NCBI RefSeq assembly: GCF_958295425.1
Contig: NC_081136.1
Coordinates: 24,930,890 to 24,994,889 of the forward strand
From: Solea solea
Taxonomy: Eukaryota > Chordata > Actinopteri > Pleuronectiformes > Soleidae
Direction: 5' to 3'
DNA length: 64,000 nt
Positions 1 to 10,789 of the stretch are shown here, piece after piece. The notes beneath the pieces were generated by a model. That model saw only the letters and a program-made list of their open reading frames with translations, searched no databases and was not told the DNA's origin. How positions within the stretch are numbered: position 1 is the stretch's first letter; every line of letters begins with the position of its first letter. A program made the position numbers and the translations under genes.

Positions 1-367
1 CTGCACTTCTTCATTGAGCCACTGTGGTGCGCTGTAGAATAATACGCACTGTGGTCCGCGTAAAGATAAGACATTTTTACTAGCCTATTGTATTGTGGTG
101 TGTGCCTTCACACCTTTTCATATTTTCTTTTTTTATTTGTGTTGGAATGCATAACTAACTGGTCTGTGGCTATGCGTTGTCATACATTTCATATTTCAGT
201 TAAATAATGATCGTTGGAGTCTCCATGATACAATTTTGCAAGTGGGTTGTGGGTGTAGGTTTTTTTTTATTTTTTTTATCTCAGCCTTAGCTTGACGTCA
301 GTTATCAGAGACTCCCACAAAATTCTAATTATAACTCCAACTCTGGTAATATATATAATATATAGGC
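1..367. other. AT-rich non-coding sequence
   Basis: No open frame with coding character was seen on either strand. A short AT dinucleotide run lies at 349-364 and a T-rich tract near 260-280. Nothing else is recognised. Confidence 0.55.
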
Positions 368-387
368 TTTTCAGCTGCAGCTGAAAA
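368..387. promoter_or_regulatory. Perfect 20-bp palindrome with two abutting E-boxes
   Basis: The two halves, TTTTCAGCTG and CAGCTGAAAA, are exact reverse complements with no spacer. This places two CAGCTG hexamers directly side by side at 372-377 and 378-383. CAGCTG is the E-box class bound by dimers of bHLH factors of the MyoD, Ascl1 or E-protein type (family knowledge). Whether it is bound here is unknown, and a chance palindrome is possible. Confidence 0.3.
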
Positions 388-639
388 AAAGACACAAACA
401 ACTGACAAAAACACAAAGAAACCACCGAGCAGTGGACGTAGATAATAATCCTTTAGGAAGTCCGCACAAAGAATAACAATACTTCCTATTAAGAGTCGGC
501 ACACGACATCACCTGCATGACACCAGTGACTCTCATTACACTCAACTCCTCCTGCTCTCTTCCTGCATCAAACCCACTAATAATCAAGCTCAAGCCTGCC
601 ATTAATTCCAACCAAGTGGCCAGTCCAAAGCCATATTTT

Positions 640-760
640 CAAAGATGCAAACCAGACCGTCGTTACCCCGCCGCCCCTCTCCCCTCCGACCCGCCTGTCT
701 CATTGGTATGCGGACGCCTAAGCGTGGCTGCGCGTGCCAATGATGGCTGCTGGGCCCTCA
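640..760. promoter_or_regulatory. CpG-rich block with inverted CCAAT boxes
   Basis: About eleven CpG dinucleotides fall in roughly 90 bases, far above the surrounding AT-rich sequence. CATTGG at 701-706 and CCAATG at 737-742 form an inverted pair of CCAAT boxes (NF-Y type) flanking a GCG-rich core. This could be a distal promoter, an enhancer or a conserved non-coding element. Open frames here (517-864 plus, 663-890 minus) show no recognisable protein and probably reflect the GC content. Confidence 0.35.
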
Positions 761-1319
761 GGCGGCGTTGGAGGCTAGATTTTAGGGTCAACAGGAGACA
801 AAGGAACAATAAGCCTCTCCAGCTTCCTGTGATAGGCGTTTCAGCAGGACCTGGCACCCTGTAGGGGAACCTGTTGGGGTTTGAATGCAAAATAAGTTAA
901 CCTTCAAAACAGTGTCAAGCTCAATTCCCAGTAAAGCCTCTGAGCTTCGGGTCGGTTGCCTTTGAGTCCTGGCGGCTGACACTTATCTGCTGCAATGGCA
1001 TACAAGCCAACGACTGTTGTGATAATAGGTTAAATACTGAAGGGACACGGGCTGCTCAGTGCCGATGGAAAAAAGGCTTCTGATCTTGCATTTAACTGGT
1101 AATTACATTAAATCTACTTTCTTTCACCGTTTGTCCCTGTTTCCTGTCCTTCACATAAAAGTCAGTGTGAATGAGTAGCAAGTAAATAAGTATGTTTGTC
1201 AAACGGTGTTGCCGTGGCAACGTGGCAAGTTTGGATGTTTTGCTATCGACAGGAAGCTGAATAACTCATTTATATTTATTGCCCTTAATTTCTTTTTTAT
1301 CATAACGTGTTTACCCTCT
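761..1319. other. Unique-looking non-coding sequence
   Basis: Mixed-composition sequence with no recognised repeat and no coding frame. An ACTTATCT (GATA-type) site lies near 980. It may belong to the same regulatory block as 640-760, but nothing in the sequence proves it. Confidence 0.4.
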
Positions 1320-1530
1320 AGGCCACACGGTTAGTGTAGTGGTTAGCACTCTTGCCTTGCAAGAAGACCTGGGTTTGAGCCCCGGTTGGAACAAGGGCCT
1401 TTCTGCATGGAGTTTGCATGTTGTCCCCAGGTGTGTGTGGGTTTTCTCCACGTCCTCCCACAGTCCAAAAACATGCAATATGACGATTAATGAGATTGAA
1501 CATGGACCGTAGGTGTGAATGTGTTTTATG
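1320..1530 (+). mobile_element. tRNA-derived SINE-like element, family A, copy 1
   Basis: The first 70 bases have a tRNA-like head: GTAGTGGTTAGC resembles an A box and GGTTTGAGCCC (1372-1382) a B box of a pol III promoter. The body then shows the fish-repeat phrases TTTGCATGTT and CACAGTCCAAAAACATGC. The first ~130 bases match the young copy at 34782-35161 almost base for base. The 3' part is diverged and the usual ATGG-type tail is missing, so this is an old, 3'-truncated insertion. The GGTTCGAGCCC consensus has mutated to TTTGAG here. It overlaps antisense open frames at 1311-1547 that are by-products of the repeat. Confidence 0.75.
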
Positions 1531-1884
1531 TCAGTGAGGTCTGACACACAGTTGTGGAAAAAAAAAACAAGAAAAGAGGAAAATTAGGGATACAGTGGAA
1601 ACAAAATCAGAGCCCCAGCCTGAAGACTCCTACATCAATCATACAGCACCACAGCGCCACCTATTGGGTGCAGGAAGCATCCGAAGCTTCTTTTGAGCGA
1701 TGTTCAGAAGAGCATGACATACAGCTTTTTATTCTTTATTATTATTTCAGTTAATTTTATGTTTTATGCAGAAAGATTAGAATGTTTATGCATAAATGCA
1801 CCTTACAAACAGTCACTACAGGCAATGAGTGTGCATCACATGATGCCCTTTTTGGAAATTGGAGTTTTAAAGGTCTAGAATTTG
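1531..1884. other. AT-rich non-coding sequence
   Basis: Contains an A-rich stretch at 1557-1585 just after the SINE-like element. No coding or structural feature was recognised. Confidence 0.5.
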
Positions 1885-1960
1885 GGATTTTTAATGGTGA
1901 GACTGCAGCTTGAAACACGCTGAGCACTAAATGCATGCTCTGGTGGGTTTGTCCATTCGG
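1885..1960 (+). repeat. Dispersed repeat sharing AATGGTGAGACTGCAG, copy 1
   Basis: The segment around 1891-1916 is nearly identical to 9220-9245 (TAATGGTGAGACTGCAG, then a diverging A/C-rich stretch). The following GGTTTGTCC and GGGCTATGGAGG also recall a common fish repeat. Family not named; boundaries are approximate. Confidence 0.45.
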
Positions 1961-3354
1961 GCTATGGAGGCACAAGATGTCCACAACACTTTCAGTGAGG
2001 ACAATATTTTTTTTTCCGCTTTTCAACACTTGCCAAAGTTCATATGTAGACGTCTTTATCCAGAATATCCAAAGCCAACACTGTGTCCCTGCAGTTTTAC
2101 AGAATACACTGATGCTTTAACAGAGGAAAATAGGACCTACAGGAAAGCCGCTCTCCAAGCGTCTTTTGAAAACCCTTTTATCGCACAACACGCAGCACTT
2201 GTCCGCACAAAACCAATAAACGGTGGCCTGGGGGCATTCTGACCCAAACTGGACCTCAAAACCATCATGCCCAAAAGCTACAAGCTGCTCCAGTGTCTCA
2301 ACAAGACACACATTAACCTTTCCCGCGTTATTTTTCTGTGGAGATCTCCCACTTTGAAGTGCTTCCATTTAACCTTCATTTAACTTTTGTGTCATGCGCT
2401 CCCCGGTGCCCCATTTTGACAGTGGAAGCCTTTAGAAGTCAGAGAAGGCCTGCGGCTATAGATGGCATATCAGCACATCTGTCTGCTCCAGTGCCAGGTT
2501 GTGAAGTGAAGAACTGGCTGTTCGTTCTCGCGCGAGTGTTCTGCCCAACTACTGAATGGATCTCACTGAAGCTCAGTGTCAGGAAGAATCTAACAGTGAA
2601 AATGAGCGTTATTATTATTCAACAATAGCCTGGACCCACTGGTCTACCCGAAAGGTAAAAAAAAAGAAAAAAGATCATCTATAGCTGATATTTCCTTTTC
2701 TCTGTCTATTATAGCATGAAAAAGACTTTTTCAGACAAATTAATTTAGCAATGCACTAATAGCTTTTTTCACACTTGGAGCCGAGTGGCAACCTGTCATG
2801 ATCTGCCTCCAGGGAACTCTTAGATTTTTTTTTTTTGTCATTTGGATTCTGCGTTATATTCCCCCAGTTTTTATTCGTCTTTCTTTTTTCTTTTTTTTTA
2901 AAATCTCATTATCTCTTATCCCGCTGGGTGTTGCAAATTAGCATCTGCTATAAACACTATGATACTTTCAACAGACAGCTGGCTTCAGTTTGACTATGTA
3001 AACTGTATTTGTCCCTATCAAATAAACCACAAGATTCATTTTATGGTATACTTTTGAACTTTAAAACCTGCTATTTAGAGTTTTATGATTTTGATTGTGA
3101 TTTCCTGGGTTTTCTTATTGTGTAACTTCCCTATTTTGTCTCATTGACTTCCTGTTTTACCATGTGGTTTCCCACCTTTGTGGTAGCCCCGCCTTAAGAG
3201 GTTTCACCTGTATCTTGTTATCTCAATGTCTCACCATAGTTCTTCTTTGTGTATGACCCGGAAGTGCCATCTTGTTTGGTTGAAACCAGAAGAGACCAAG
3301 AGAGTGGAGCGAGGGAATGAGAAAGAGGTGGGTCCATTACACGTAATCAAGCTG
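1961..3354. other. Non-coding, partly repeat-like sequence
   Basis: No coding exon is recognised. Overlapping open frames at 1931-2368 on both strands show no protein similarity that I can name. The stretch 3100-3340 (phrases ACTTCCTGTTTTACC, CCGCCTTAAGAGG, TTTCACCTGT) has the flavour of a fish interspersed repeat. A similar phrase set, ACTTCCTGTCC with TTTCACCTGTGTCTC, appears at 9575-9630. The class is undetermined. Confidence 0.35.
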
Positions 3355-3445
3355 TCATGTCGTAAATCAAGTGAGAAATAGATTCATTTTCTCGTAGATT
3401 TACAGACTAATTAACAGAGTTGCCCCCTGATGGCCATTCAGATGT
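3355..3445 (+). repeat. Dispersed repeat family D, copy 1
   Basis: The phrases TCAAGTGAGAAATAGATTC, TTCTCGTAGATTTACAG and CAGAGTTGCCCCCTGATGG recur elsewhere in the window. They appear in inverted form at 62960-63050, and the CAGAGTTGCCCCCT edge appears at 20559-20590. This is a widespread non-autonomous repeat of teleosts in my recognition; the class is not asserted. Confidence 0.55.
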
Positions 3446-3655
3446 TTTTAGACACTTCTGCATTAGCCTCTTTCTCAAACACAGCACAGTAGACAACAAT
3501 GGTCCGCAGTAACTGGGAAGTAAAGGTGTCTGGTATCAAAAAGAGTGCAAATGAAGCCGTAAGTTGTGCCGCCGTAAAGAGATGACTTGCATTTTTAATG
3601 TGAGGAGGTTTTACGAGCAAAAAAAAAATATATATATATACCCGGCAATTACATT

Positions 3656-3845
3656 TAGTCCCTGGTTCCTGCAATGGAAATGTCTGTAGTTTATTGGTTA
3701 AATCACTAGTTCCTGGTACTATTTCCTGCAGTGTTCATTGGTGAAATGCCCTGTTCCCGATACGAGTTCCTGTGGTGAAAACCCACTATAGTTCCTCGTA
3801 AAATCTCTATGTTCCTGGTACTAGTTCCTGTGGTAGAATTGCGGG
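3656..3845. repeat. Degenerate tandem repeat with GTTCCTGGTACTAG core
   Basis: The core phrase (AGTTCCTGGTACTA, TTTCCTGCAGTG, CGAGTTCCTGTGGTG, GTTCCTGGTACTAG, TTCCTGTGGTAG) returns at irregular spacing of about 40-60 bases through the block, in direct orientation. It reads as an old minisatellite or internally repetitive transposon interior. Confidence 0.5.
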
Positions 3846-4601
3846 GTTTTTTTTTCTACATAAGGTCGAAAAGCTAAATAACATCATTTCACTCTAAGAT
3901 TGTGACATCTTACACATCAGCTAATGCCTGACACTCTCCAGTCAACTGTGATTGGAAAGTAGGAAAACAACCAAACAAATAACGGACCGAACAAAGAGAA
4001 AGATGAAAGTAAAACTTTGGGATAATGACTCAATAAAGACTTGGTAACCCTGTGGGTTTTGAGGTTTTTCCAAGACGGCCATAGAAAAGGCATTATATGG
4101 GTTTTTACCCAAAAAATGAAAAAAAAAAAAAATCAGTGTTACTTTTTAATTGGCAATTTTAGAATTGAACCTCACAGTTTCTATCCACAGTGGTTCTCCA
4201 AAAAATGTTAACAAGAAAATACAAGAAATTCCTGTTGGGGCATAGACCATGTTTGGCCTTCGCTGTGTTTTTACAAATGTGGATGTTTTTTTTTCTCTCT
4301 GTAGTGACTGCGCTTTTGTGTGTCTGTTTTCATGCAACGTTGATTTCTTTACCATGCTAATACAGCAAATATTGTAAATAAAAGTAACAGTAAATTTGTT
4401 TTTTTTTTGTTGTATAATTATATGCGCTGTCACCAGAGGTAATGAACTCAGTCTTTGCATGAACTGACTGCAGGAAATTCACTGGGCTTTTGACATTGAC
4501 TCTAGATTTCCCAGGTAATTGCAGTTTTTATTGCTTTGTATTATATTTATTTGCTAAAACAAGCCCTCAGAGGGAGCTTTGATTTTTGGTTACACAACCA
4601 T
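3846..4601. other. AT-rich non-coding sequence
   Basis: Short A and T homopolymers interrupt ordinary sequence. The 104-residue open frame at 4146-4460 (minus) is low-complexity in part and matches nothing I recognise. Confidence 0.45.
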
Positions 4602-4618
4602 GATGTGTGTGTGTGTGT
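4602..4618. repeat. (GT)n microsatellite
   Basis: An uninterrupted run of GT dinucleotides of about eight units. Confidence 0.9.
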
Positions 4619-5621
4619 AGCATCATCCGGTGCTGGAGGGAATAATGAGTCCGGAAGGGAAATCGTTTTTTTTTTTTGAGCATCTGAGGTTGTGACAGGG
4701 TTTCTCGGCTTTAGCGGAGATAAAGTCAGACAGTGAAGATCTTGCTTCGCTGCTTTGATCTGGCCTGCCTTTCCACTTAACTTCTGATGACACTGCACTT
4801 AGAACGGGGCGGCGGGAACGTGACGCTTTCCCTCTGACTTTTACCTGAGATGCTCTGAATATTGGAGCCTGTGTGAGGGGGGGGGGGCAAAAAAAAAAAT
4901 GCAGTGTCTCAACTAGAGGAGCCGCTATGAAGATGGATAATAATTTTCAGTATCTGGGATACATGTCTGCTTTTGGACATTCATCTTGAGCAGTTTTACA
5001 TGAGTGAATTCAGCAGTTGCCCACACAAAGCTGCAGCCTGCACATAGAGGGCACTGTTGGCATGGTTTTCTCAGTCCCTCCATGTAAAGCCACTGGGAAG
5101 TTATTTATAGGGACCAGGCTTTCAAAGGAGCAGAGAACAAGTTTTATTGTGGTGGTTTTTGCTTTGGAGTGAGACAGAAATTACCTTGGTGCTTTCTGTG
5201 TCTCCAACTCTACAGACTGTTGTGACATCTCTTAATTGTTATCATCTAGGAAGCGAAATATAGCATGCAAATTTACGGCCTTAACATGCCAAAGCGAGGA
5301 TTTCCAGAGCTGACATCCGCGAACAGAGAAGATTCTCGTCTCATTCTTGACTCCAAAATGTGCTGTCATTACACACAGACTCTCTCTGGTTCCGCTTCAC
5401 TGACGCTGAGTGGGAGGCCAAACTCATGTCAGAGCTGAGGGTGATTCTCCTCGTTTGGGGCACGTTTCCCTCTGCAGGGACGTCAGCCTGACAGTGAAAT
5501 GAGTCCGGATGTCTCACAGCTCAAAAACAAGCAAATAAAAACAACCCTCATTATCTGTCGTCATGTCACTCTCTGCGGCAGCTCTTACAATCATTGGTGA
5601 TGATATTGATGATTTTGTTTT
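4619..5621. other. Non-coding sequence with homopolymer runs and one octamer site
   Basis: An 11-base G run at 4877-4887 is followed directly by an 11-base A run. An ATGCAAAT (POU octamer) site lies at 5265-5272 within unique-looking sequence from 5220 to 5330. No coding exon is seen. Confidence 0.4.
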
Positions 5622-5640
5622 AAATAAATAAATAAATAAA
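5622..5640. repeat. (AAAT)n microsatellite
   Basis: Between four and five tandem copies of AAAT. Confidence 0.85.
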
Positions 5641-6604
5641 TGAAGGCACCAGTCGTCAAAAGTTCCTGAGGAAATTCCCACATACAAGTTTAGATATGAC
5701 ACCACAACAAACATGCGAGACCATGGCAGCGAAGACAGGCAGATTCCAAGCTCGCTGAAATTCCAAAATAGGTTTGCAGGAAATACATCTTGCCCTGACA
5801 GAATGTCCTTGTTTTTTTTTTTTTTTGTCCTGAGTGTGTGTTGTGTTTGTGCTTCAGAGGGAAAATGACAGAGTCTATTAACTCAACAAACAGATGTTAC
5901 ATCAGTGTGGCAAACATTTCACTGTTTTACCAGGAGTGCTGAAAACAACCCTCCTTCACATTTAAATAAGTCGGTATACCAATTAACACCATGGTCAAGT
6001 TTTTGCCACCCCATGTGTGAATCGTGAATCCTGTAGATAAAGTTTTTTTGTCTTTATTTCCTTCTTTCTTTCTTTTGCTTTCCTAAGTAACTTAATTCAT
6101 ACATTTACAGTATGAATGTAAATATATAAATACAGTGCTGTACAGTGGATTTTTCACCATGGTCTTCTGAATTTTATAGGTTTCGCTCATTCTCTCTGTT
6201 TATTGTGGACTTAAATCCACTCTATACTTTCGTTTTCCATGTCTACATAAAGTTGCTTATGCATTCCATTCCAGCCTCCATCCGTCCACCTTCTACCGCT
6301 TTTTTACTCCACATTGTTTCCAGACATCTGCAGAGGGTGCACACCTTCAGCGGGTGGAATTGCGACAATAACGCGATGACGTGTGGACATGAAAACTATT
6401 AATTGGCCCGAACATAATCAGTGGTTCTTGGAGTTCCCATCTCAACTCAGTGCCCCAGGCAATTACCCGCCTTGCCTTCTCTGTTGTGATGCCCCTGCCT
6501 CTACTTGCCCCTGTTTCTGTTCACCTCATTAATTCAGGCCCCATATTCAAGACACTTTTAGCTCAGGCTTGGATCACCACCACCTGAAAACAGAAAGCTG
6601 CCTT
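5641..6604. other. Non-coding sequence, possible SINE tail remnant
   Basis: CATCCGTCCACCTTCTACCG at 6281-6300 resembles the antisense 3' tail of SINE-like family A (compare 46320-46350), but it is too short to be sure. CATTAATTCAGGCCCC near 6528 has the look of unique conserved sequence. No coding exon. Confidence 0.35.

Positions 6605-6674
<70 letters not shown>
6605..6674. repeat. (TA)n microsatellite, about 34 units
   Basis: Near-perfect TA dinucleotides over roughly 68 bases, one of the longest simple repeats in the window. It is self-complementary and so may extrude as a cruciform. Confidence 0.95.
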
Positions 6675-6677
<3 letters not shown>

Positions 6678-7420
6678 CTTGCTGATAAGAGCAGTTATTG
6701 TAAAAAAAAAAAAGACAAATTAAAGCTGCAATCCAAAACAATGAGTCGAAAGTCTCTAAAACAGTGACACAATGAAAAAAATGAATACGTCCCACGTTGT
6801 TTAGCTTGTTATCTTAACATATCTTAATAAAAGAGTGATGCAAGAAGCCTTATCCTAACAAGACAAAGCAAGCAGCCCAGTTCATTTGCTGGGATTGTTC
6901 CAGATTATCTCATTTAGCTGTGTTTTAATTAACTGTTACATTCACAGTGATGGCCCTATAACAAGCAAAAAAAAAAGTCTCGGAGAAAACAGGGGAAAGG
7001 AGACGAGATACGTGCTGGCAAAAGAATAAAACAATCATGATATTGAACAAGACAGTAAAGTAGGACGAGCAGTAGCTGGTGGGACGCACACCAGGAAGTG
7101 TGGAGAGCAAACAGCATAACAAATAAGAGACACCATGAACACTCCATTAAAGCAGAACAGCCTCACTATCTGCTGACATCAAAACAACAGGGAAGAGAAC
7201 AGAACCTTTATTTAACCTTTAGTCTCAATGACAGGGATGGAAACGGGCTCAATTCAAGATGTCAGAGAGCAAAATTTGGGTAAAAAGAAAGTCACTAAAT
7301 TAGCTAGAATTATTCTAATATTTCACCATTTGAGTCCAACAGTCCACAGAGGTTGACTGGCAATGCTGCGCTGCTTTTTCCCGAGAAAAAGAGACCCCAT
7401 TCCTGAAATGACACCACCAA
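6675..7420. other. AT-rich non-coding sequence
   Basis: Includes a TAAAGCTGCA fragment at 6720 that resembles the edge of the TTTAAAGCTGCAGTA repeat, but it is too short to assign. Small overlapping open frames at 6925-7283 on both strands carry no recognisable protein. Confidence 0.45.
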
Positions 7421-7440
7421 TCAAACAAACAAACAAACAA
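7421..7440. repeat. (CAAA)n microsatellite
   Basis: Between four and five tandem CAAA units. Confidence 0.85.
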
Positions 7441-7739
7441 TAGAAATAATGGACGGCACAGCTCTCTGTCTGCTCTTTACGCGCTAATGTCATTAATCAT
7501 GTCCTTCAACCCGACTGCACGGACAGAGAGCGAGAGAGAGTTTACTGCCAAAGTTGGCAGAGGACTAAAAAACAAAAAGTAGGCCACTGTGTTGTGTTTT
7601 TTTTTTCTGGTATTTAATTACAGCTGAACCGCTGACGTCCAAACTAAGTCACGGCAGTTTCTCTGACGCTCCTTGTCCTCATCATTACCTCACCAGCTGC
7701 CAGGTGTTGAATCTGCTGTCATTTGCTCACCTGTTTCAC
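7441..7739. other. Non-coding sequence
   Basis: Contains a GA-rich run near 7530-7541 and a T-run near 7598. No gene or known repeat was recognised. Confidence 0.45.
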
Positions 7740-7930
7740 AGAAACACACTCCACCACCACGTCCATTAGGAAACCTCGAATCACAAAGGCAGGTGAATTA
7801 ATGGAATTATTCAACACATTAAATCAGGAGCACATGGGCCAATATTGGAGTCCGTGGCGAGCACACATCTTAGCGGAATTCTGATCCGTCTCTCATGTAA
7901 TTATAGCCGCCCTCGCGGCAGGAGCGTCGC
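7740..7930. promoter_or_regulatory. Candidate conserved non-coding element
   Basis: Unique-looking sequence dense in ATTA/TAAT cores (GTGAATTAATGG, ACATTAAATC, TGTAATTATAG) and a CCAATATTGG-like phrase, with mixed GC and no simple repeats. This is the composition seen in developmental enhancers of vertebrates. The call rests on motif density alone. Confidence 0.25.
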
Positions 7931-8500
7931 TACGGGAAGTTGGAACCCGCAGGACGCGGGTTCACTTCGGGCTCAAGTGCCAGCACGTCTCCATATCCTA
8001 TCTTTCCATCTCTCAGCCTGATAAAAAAAAAACAATCCGGCCTCACTTAACGTCACTTCACATCATCACATAGTGATTCCTGACCGTATATGCTCTGAAA
8101 TGCAAATACGGCTTTCTGCAGGACACTATAGGATGCGTTGGTCTCGCTGTCTTCTTCTTCCTTTTTTTCCCTTGACCAGTGGGCCGCCTCCTGACCTATC
8201 ACACTGCAGGCGGGCTATACTTAGTCATGCCCTGTCTACGGGGCAAGGTTACTCAGAATTCATGCAGCAGCAGGTTGCATCTTCCGTGCCATGACGTGCA
8301 GGTAAAAAGGTCACCTGTCTGAGCGTCCAGTCAGGTGGTGGACAAACAAACACCGGGGGTTTCTCTTGCTCCGTGAAAGGAAACTTCACAGGGCACTTCT
8401 GAAACGGTTAGAATTTATATGCCCGATATTGCTTTTTATTTTATTTTTTTATTGTACAGCTGCAGGTTTCTCACGTGTTTTATAATTAAATGTCGTACGC
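7931..8500. other. Non-coding sequence with a small GC hairpin
   Basis: AACCCGC and GCGGGTT (7947-7965) are perfect inverted arms around a five-base loop. An ATGCAAAT octamer lies at 8100-8107. The 73-codon frame at 8073-8294 shows no known domain. Confidence 0.4.
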
Positions 8501-8600
8501 TTTAAAGCTGCAGTAGGCGGGATCACTGGAATCCAGTCAATCCCACCCAGTTCAGGTTTGTCCTGTGGGGGGGGGAAATGACATCACGCGCAAATATTAC
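8501..8600 (+). repeat. Dispersed repeat beginning TTTAAAGCTGCAGTAGG, copy 1
   Basis: The first 18 bases match the inverted copy at 31071-31090 (reverse complement CTTTAAAGCTGCAGTAGGCA) and resemble starts at 44886 and 45781. Such starts are very common in teleost genomes in my recognition. The downstream boundary is not determined. Confidence 0.5.
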
Positions 8601-8639
8601 GATAACTGTGAGGAGGACCGAGCTATCAATATGCTTCCG

Positions 8640-8790
8640 GAGGATTGGATTTGCAATTTCAGCATATCTCCTCGCTAATCATCCTCCCCTAATTGGCAGC
8701 AGTAGAAGCCATTTCACTGTAATGAACACCTCTCTGCTCATTATATGAAGAACAATAGAGCATACAAATGAATCACTTTCAGTGTGTTCC
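8640..8790. promoter_or_regulatory. Candidate conserved non-coding element
   Basis: Contains GCTAATCATCC, CCTAATTGGCAGC and CATTATATGAAG in unique-looking sequence with several homeodomain-type cores and no simple repeat. No coding frame. Regulatory role is inferred only. Confidence 0.25.
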
Positions 8791-9189
8791 CCAGATTACC
8801 TCACAGACAGACAGAGCACTGCACTGGATCCTCCAGCTCCTGTAGCAACATGGCTCCGAATGGCAGAGTGCATGTGCTACTTCGGGAGGTCAGGCGGCAT
8901 CGATGACTCTCCTGCTCAAGTTCGTTCCCTGGGAAGACGGCAAACTCTTTCCGTGACCCGTTTTGCCTTGTATAGATCTGACGGGTTCTTCCTCACCCAT
9001 TAGCTTGCCCGACGGTAACATGGCCTCCCTGCAGACCTGCCACGGCTCTGCTTGGCTCAGTGGTGGAGTTTAGCAAAAGGTGGGAAAGTGTGGAACTTTA
9101 TATTCACCTGCAGCGTCTTGCACGGCTGCACCGCTTCGCCCCAAAGCAAAATGAAGTGAAAGGATACGAAAAAAAAAAAAAAACCCTCT
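8791..9189. other. Non-coding sequence of moderate GC
   Basis: A 73-codon open frame (8782-9003, plus) has no recognisable domain. The sequence is unique-looking and ends at an A-run at 9170-9183. Confidence 0.4.
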
Positions 9190-9445
9190 GCACGTTCCAG
9201 TGTGTAAGAATCAGTGACATCTAATGGTGAGACTGCAGATTGCATCCTTCCCTTTCCCAAGCATGTAAGGGAACAACAGCATGGTCGCCAAAAAAGGATG
9301 CAACCACTCTTCCACTCCACCCCATCTTCTTCATTTGTATGGGTGGAGCCATGTGCGCATATTAAGCTTGCTGTTTTGAATTTCAGGCTACTTGCATCCA
9401 TAAAGCAAGGCCCTTGCCTAAAGTACATATAAAAGGCTTTTTCCA
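9190..9445 (+). repeat. Dispersed repeat sharing AATGGTGAGACTGCAG, copy 2
   Basis: Starts with TTCCAGTGTGTAAGAATC and GTGACATCTAATGG, continues with GAGACTGCAGATTGCATCC and ends in CATATAAAAGGC. The core matches 1891-1916. The 132-residue minus-strand frame (9057-9455) and the 72-residue plus frame lie across this repeat and are not genes in my judgement. Confidence 0.5.
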
Positions 9446-10789
9446 AGGTGACCATACGATTTTTATTTTAAATGTATTATATACTTGCAAACATGCTGTA
9501 TTTATGTATTTAATTTCTGCCATTTAATCCTCTTATTTTGTAAAATCTTCTTCCTCACATGTCTTCAGTTGCTTTACTTCCTGTCCCTATGATTGCTGGC
9601 TCCACCCCCAACGTGTTTCACCTGTGTCTCACTATACCTCTGCCCCGTGTGCGTTCAGTCTGCCTCCACCACAGCTCCCTTATTTATGTAGGCTACGGGG
9701 CTATTTTTAGATTTGAAAAAAAAAGCACGATTTGGTAAAAGAATTTAATGAAGTAAAGTTTAAATCCCTCCCGAACTTTCCAGAGAGTGGCAGATTTAGA
9801 GGTTCCTTGTCTGCTTGACTTGTCTGACTTTGGATTACCTTGTTTTGCTTCCTGCTCTGCGTCCGCCCATCTCTCATCAGTAAGCCGGTGAGTTCTTATT
9901 CAAACATCTTCAGTGCGTCTTCGTGTCCTATTGTGTGTCTGTGCTTTTTTCTTCTCTCGTGCTGCTTTCCCCGAATATCCTCTCAAAGTAATACGAAAAA
10001 CTAGCAAAGCAACAAAATAATGTAGTTCTCAAGAATGTGAGGCACACAGTTCAAAAACAGGTCAATACCAAAGGTCACGTGACCATAATATCTGAGAGAA
10101 CATGTTATTTTTCATGGGGAGTATGTTTACACGAGAGAGAAAAACCATCATCTTTTCCTTTTTCCTAGCTCTAACCGTGTGTTGTTTGCACCTAATCCTA
10201 AGGAAGACAAACTTTTAGTTTTTGTTTTGCCATATTTTAATACCAATCATTATTTAATTAATCATTTCATCTCTCAAAAAAACACATCTACTGGCTCATT
10301 GTTAGGTTTTCCACCTCTATTTATAAAGTATTGTGTTCGTAAATGCCATAATTAGGAGCAAATGTTGTTTTTTTGAAAGCTTTTCATGTTTTAGTTATGT
10401 CATAATATTTAACAAAAAAGAATGTATGCCGGTAACCTGACTTATTATTTGAATGATATCTACACATTATTGATAAAACTTAATAAATGCTGCTAAGCGC
10501 GCTAACTTTTCCTTCAAGTGTGTTCGCGACCTCTGCACAAATGCTGAATGAGGAGACGAACCGTTCGTGTTGTTCAATAAAGTTTAGTTTTTTTGTATCA
10601 TCCGTTATTATTAGACCGTTACGTTCTATCAGATAATGGAAGAAAAGAAAACCCGGCCAAACATATCGACCGGAATAAAATCAGCATCATATATCAGCCA
10701 TATATCCATTATTGGCACCCTTCCCTTGGGGTATCACAGTAAAATAGTATGGCTCCACCCACAACCGTACCGTACCAAACCGAACGCGG
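9446..10789. other. Non-coding, partly repeat-like sequence
   Basis: 9570-9990 contains CT-rich phrases similar to 3120-3230 and may be part of an old interspersed repeat. 10650-10800 includes GGCTCCACCC and ACCGTACCGTACC, which recall fish DNA-transposon ends. No coding exon and no clean terminal repeats were found. Confidence 0.35.

Noticed and set aside
517..890. Overlapping open frames of 75-115 codons on both strands
   Set aside because: No domain, GC-driven openness on both strands; better explained by the CpG-rich block.
3100..3340. Solo LTR of a retroelement
   Set aside because: No TG...CA ends, target duplication, primer-binding site or internal domain could be identified.
9057..9455. 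132-residue minus-strand open frame
   Set aside because: Lies across a dispersed repeat and includes a poly-Phe run from an A homopolymer.
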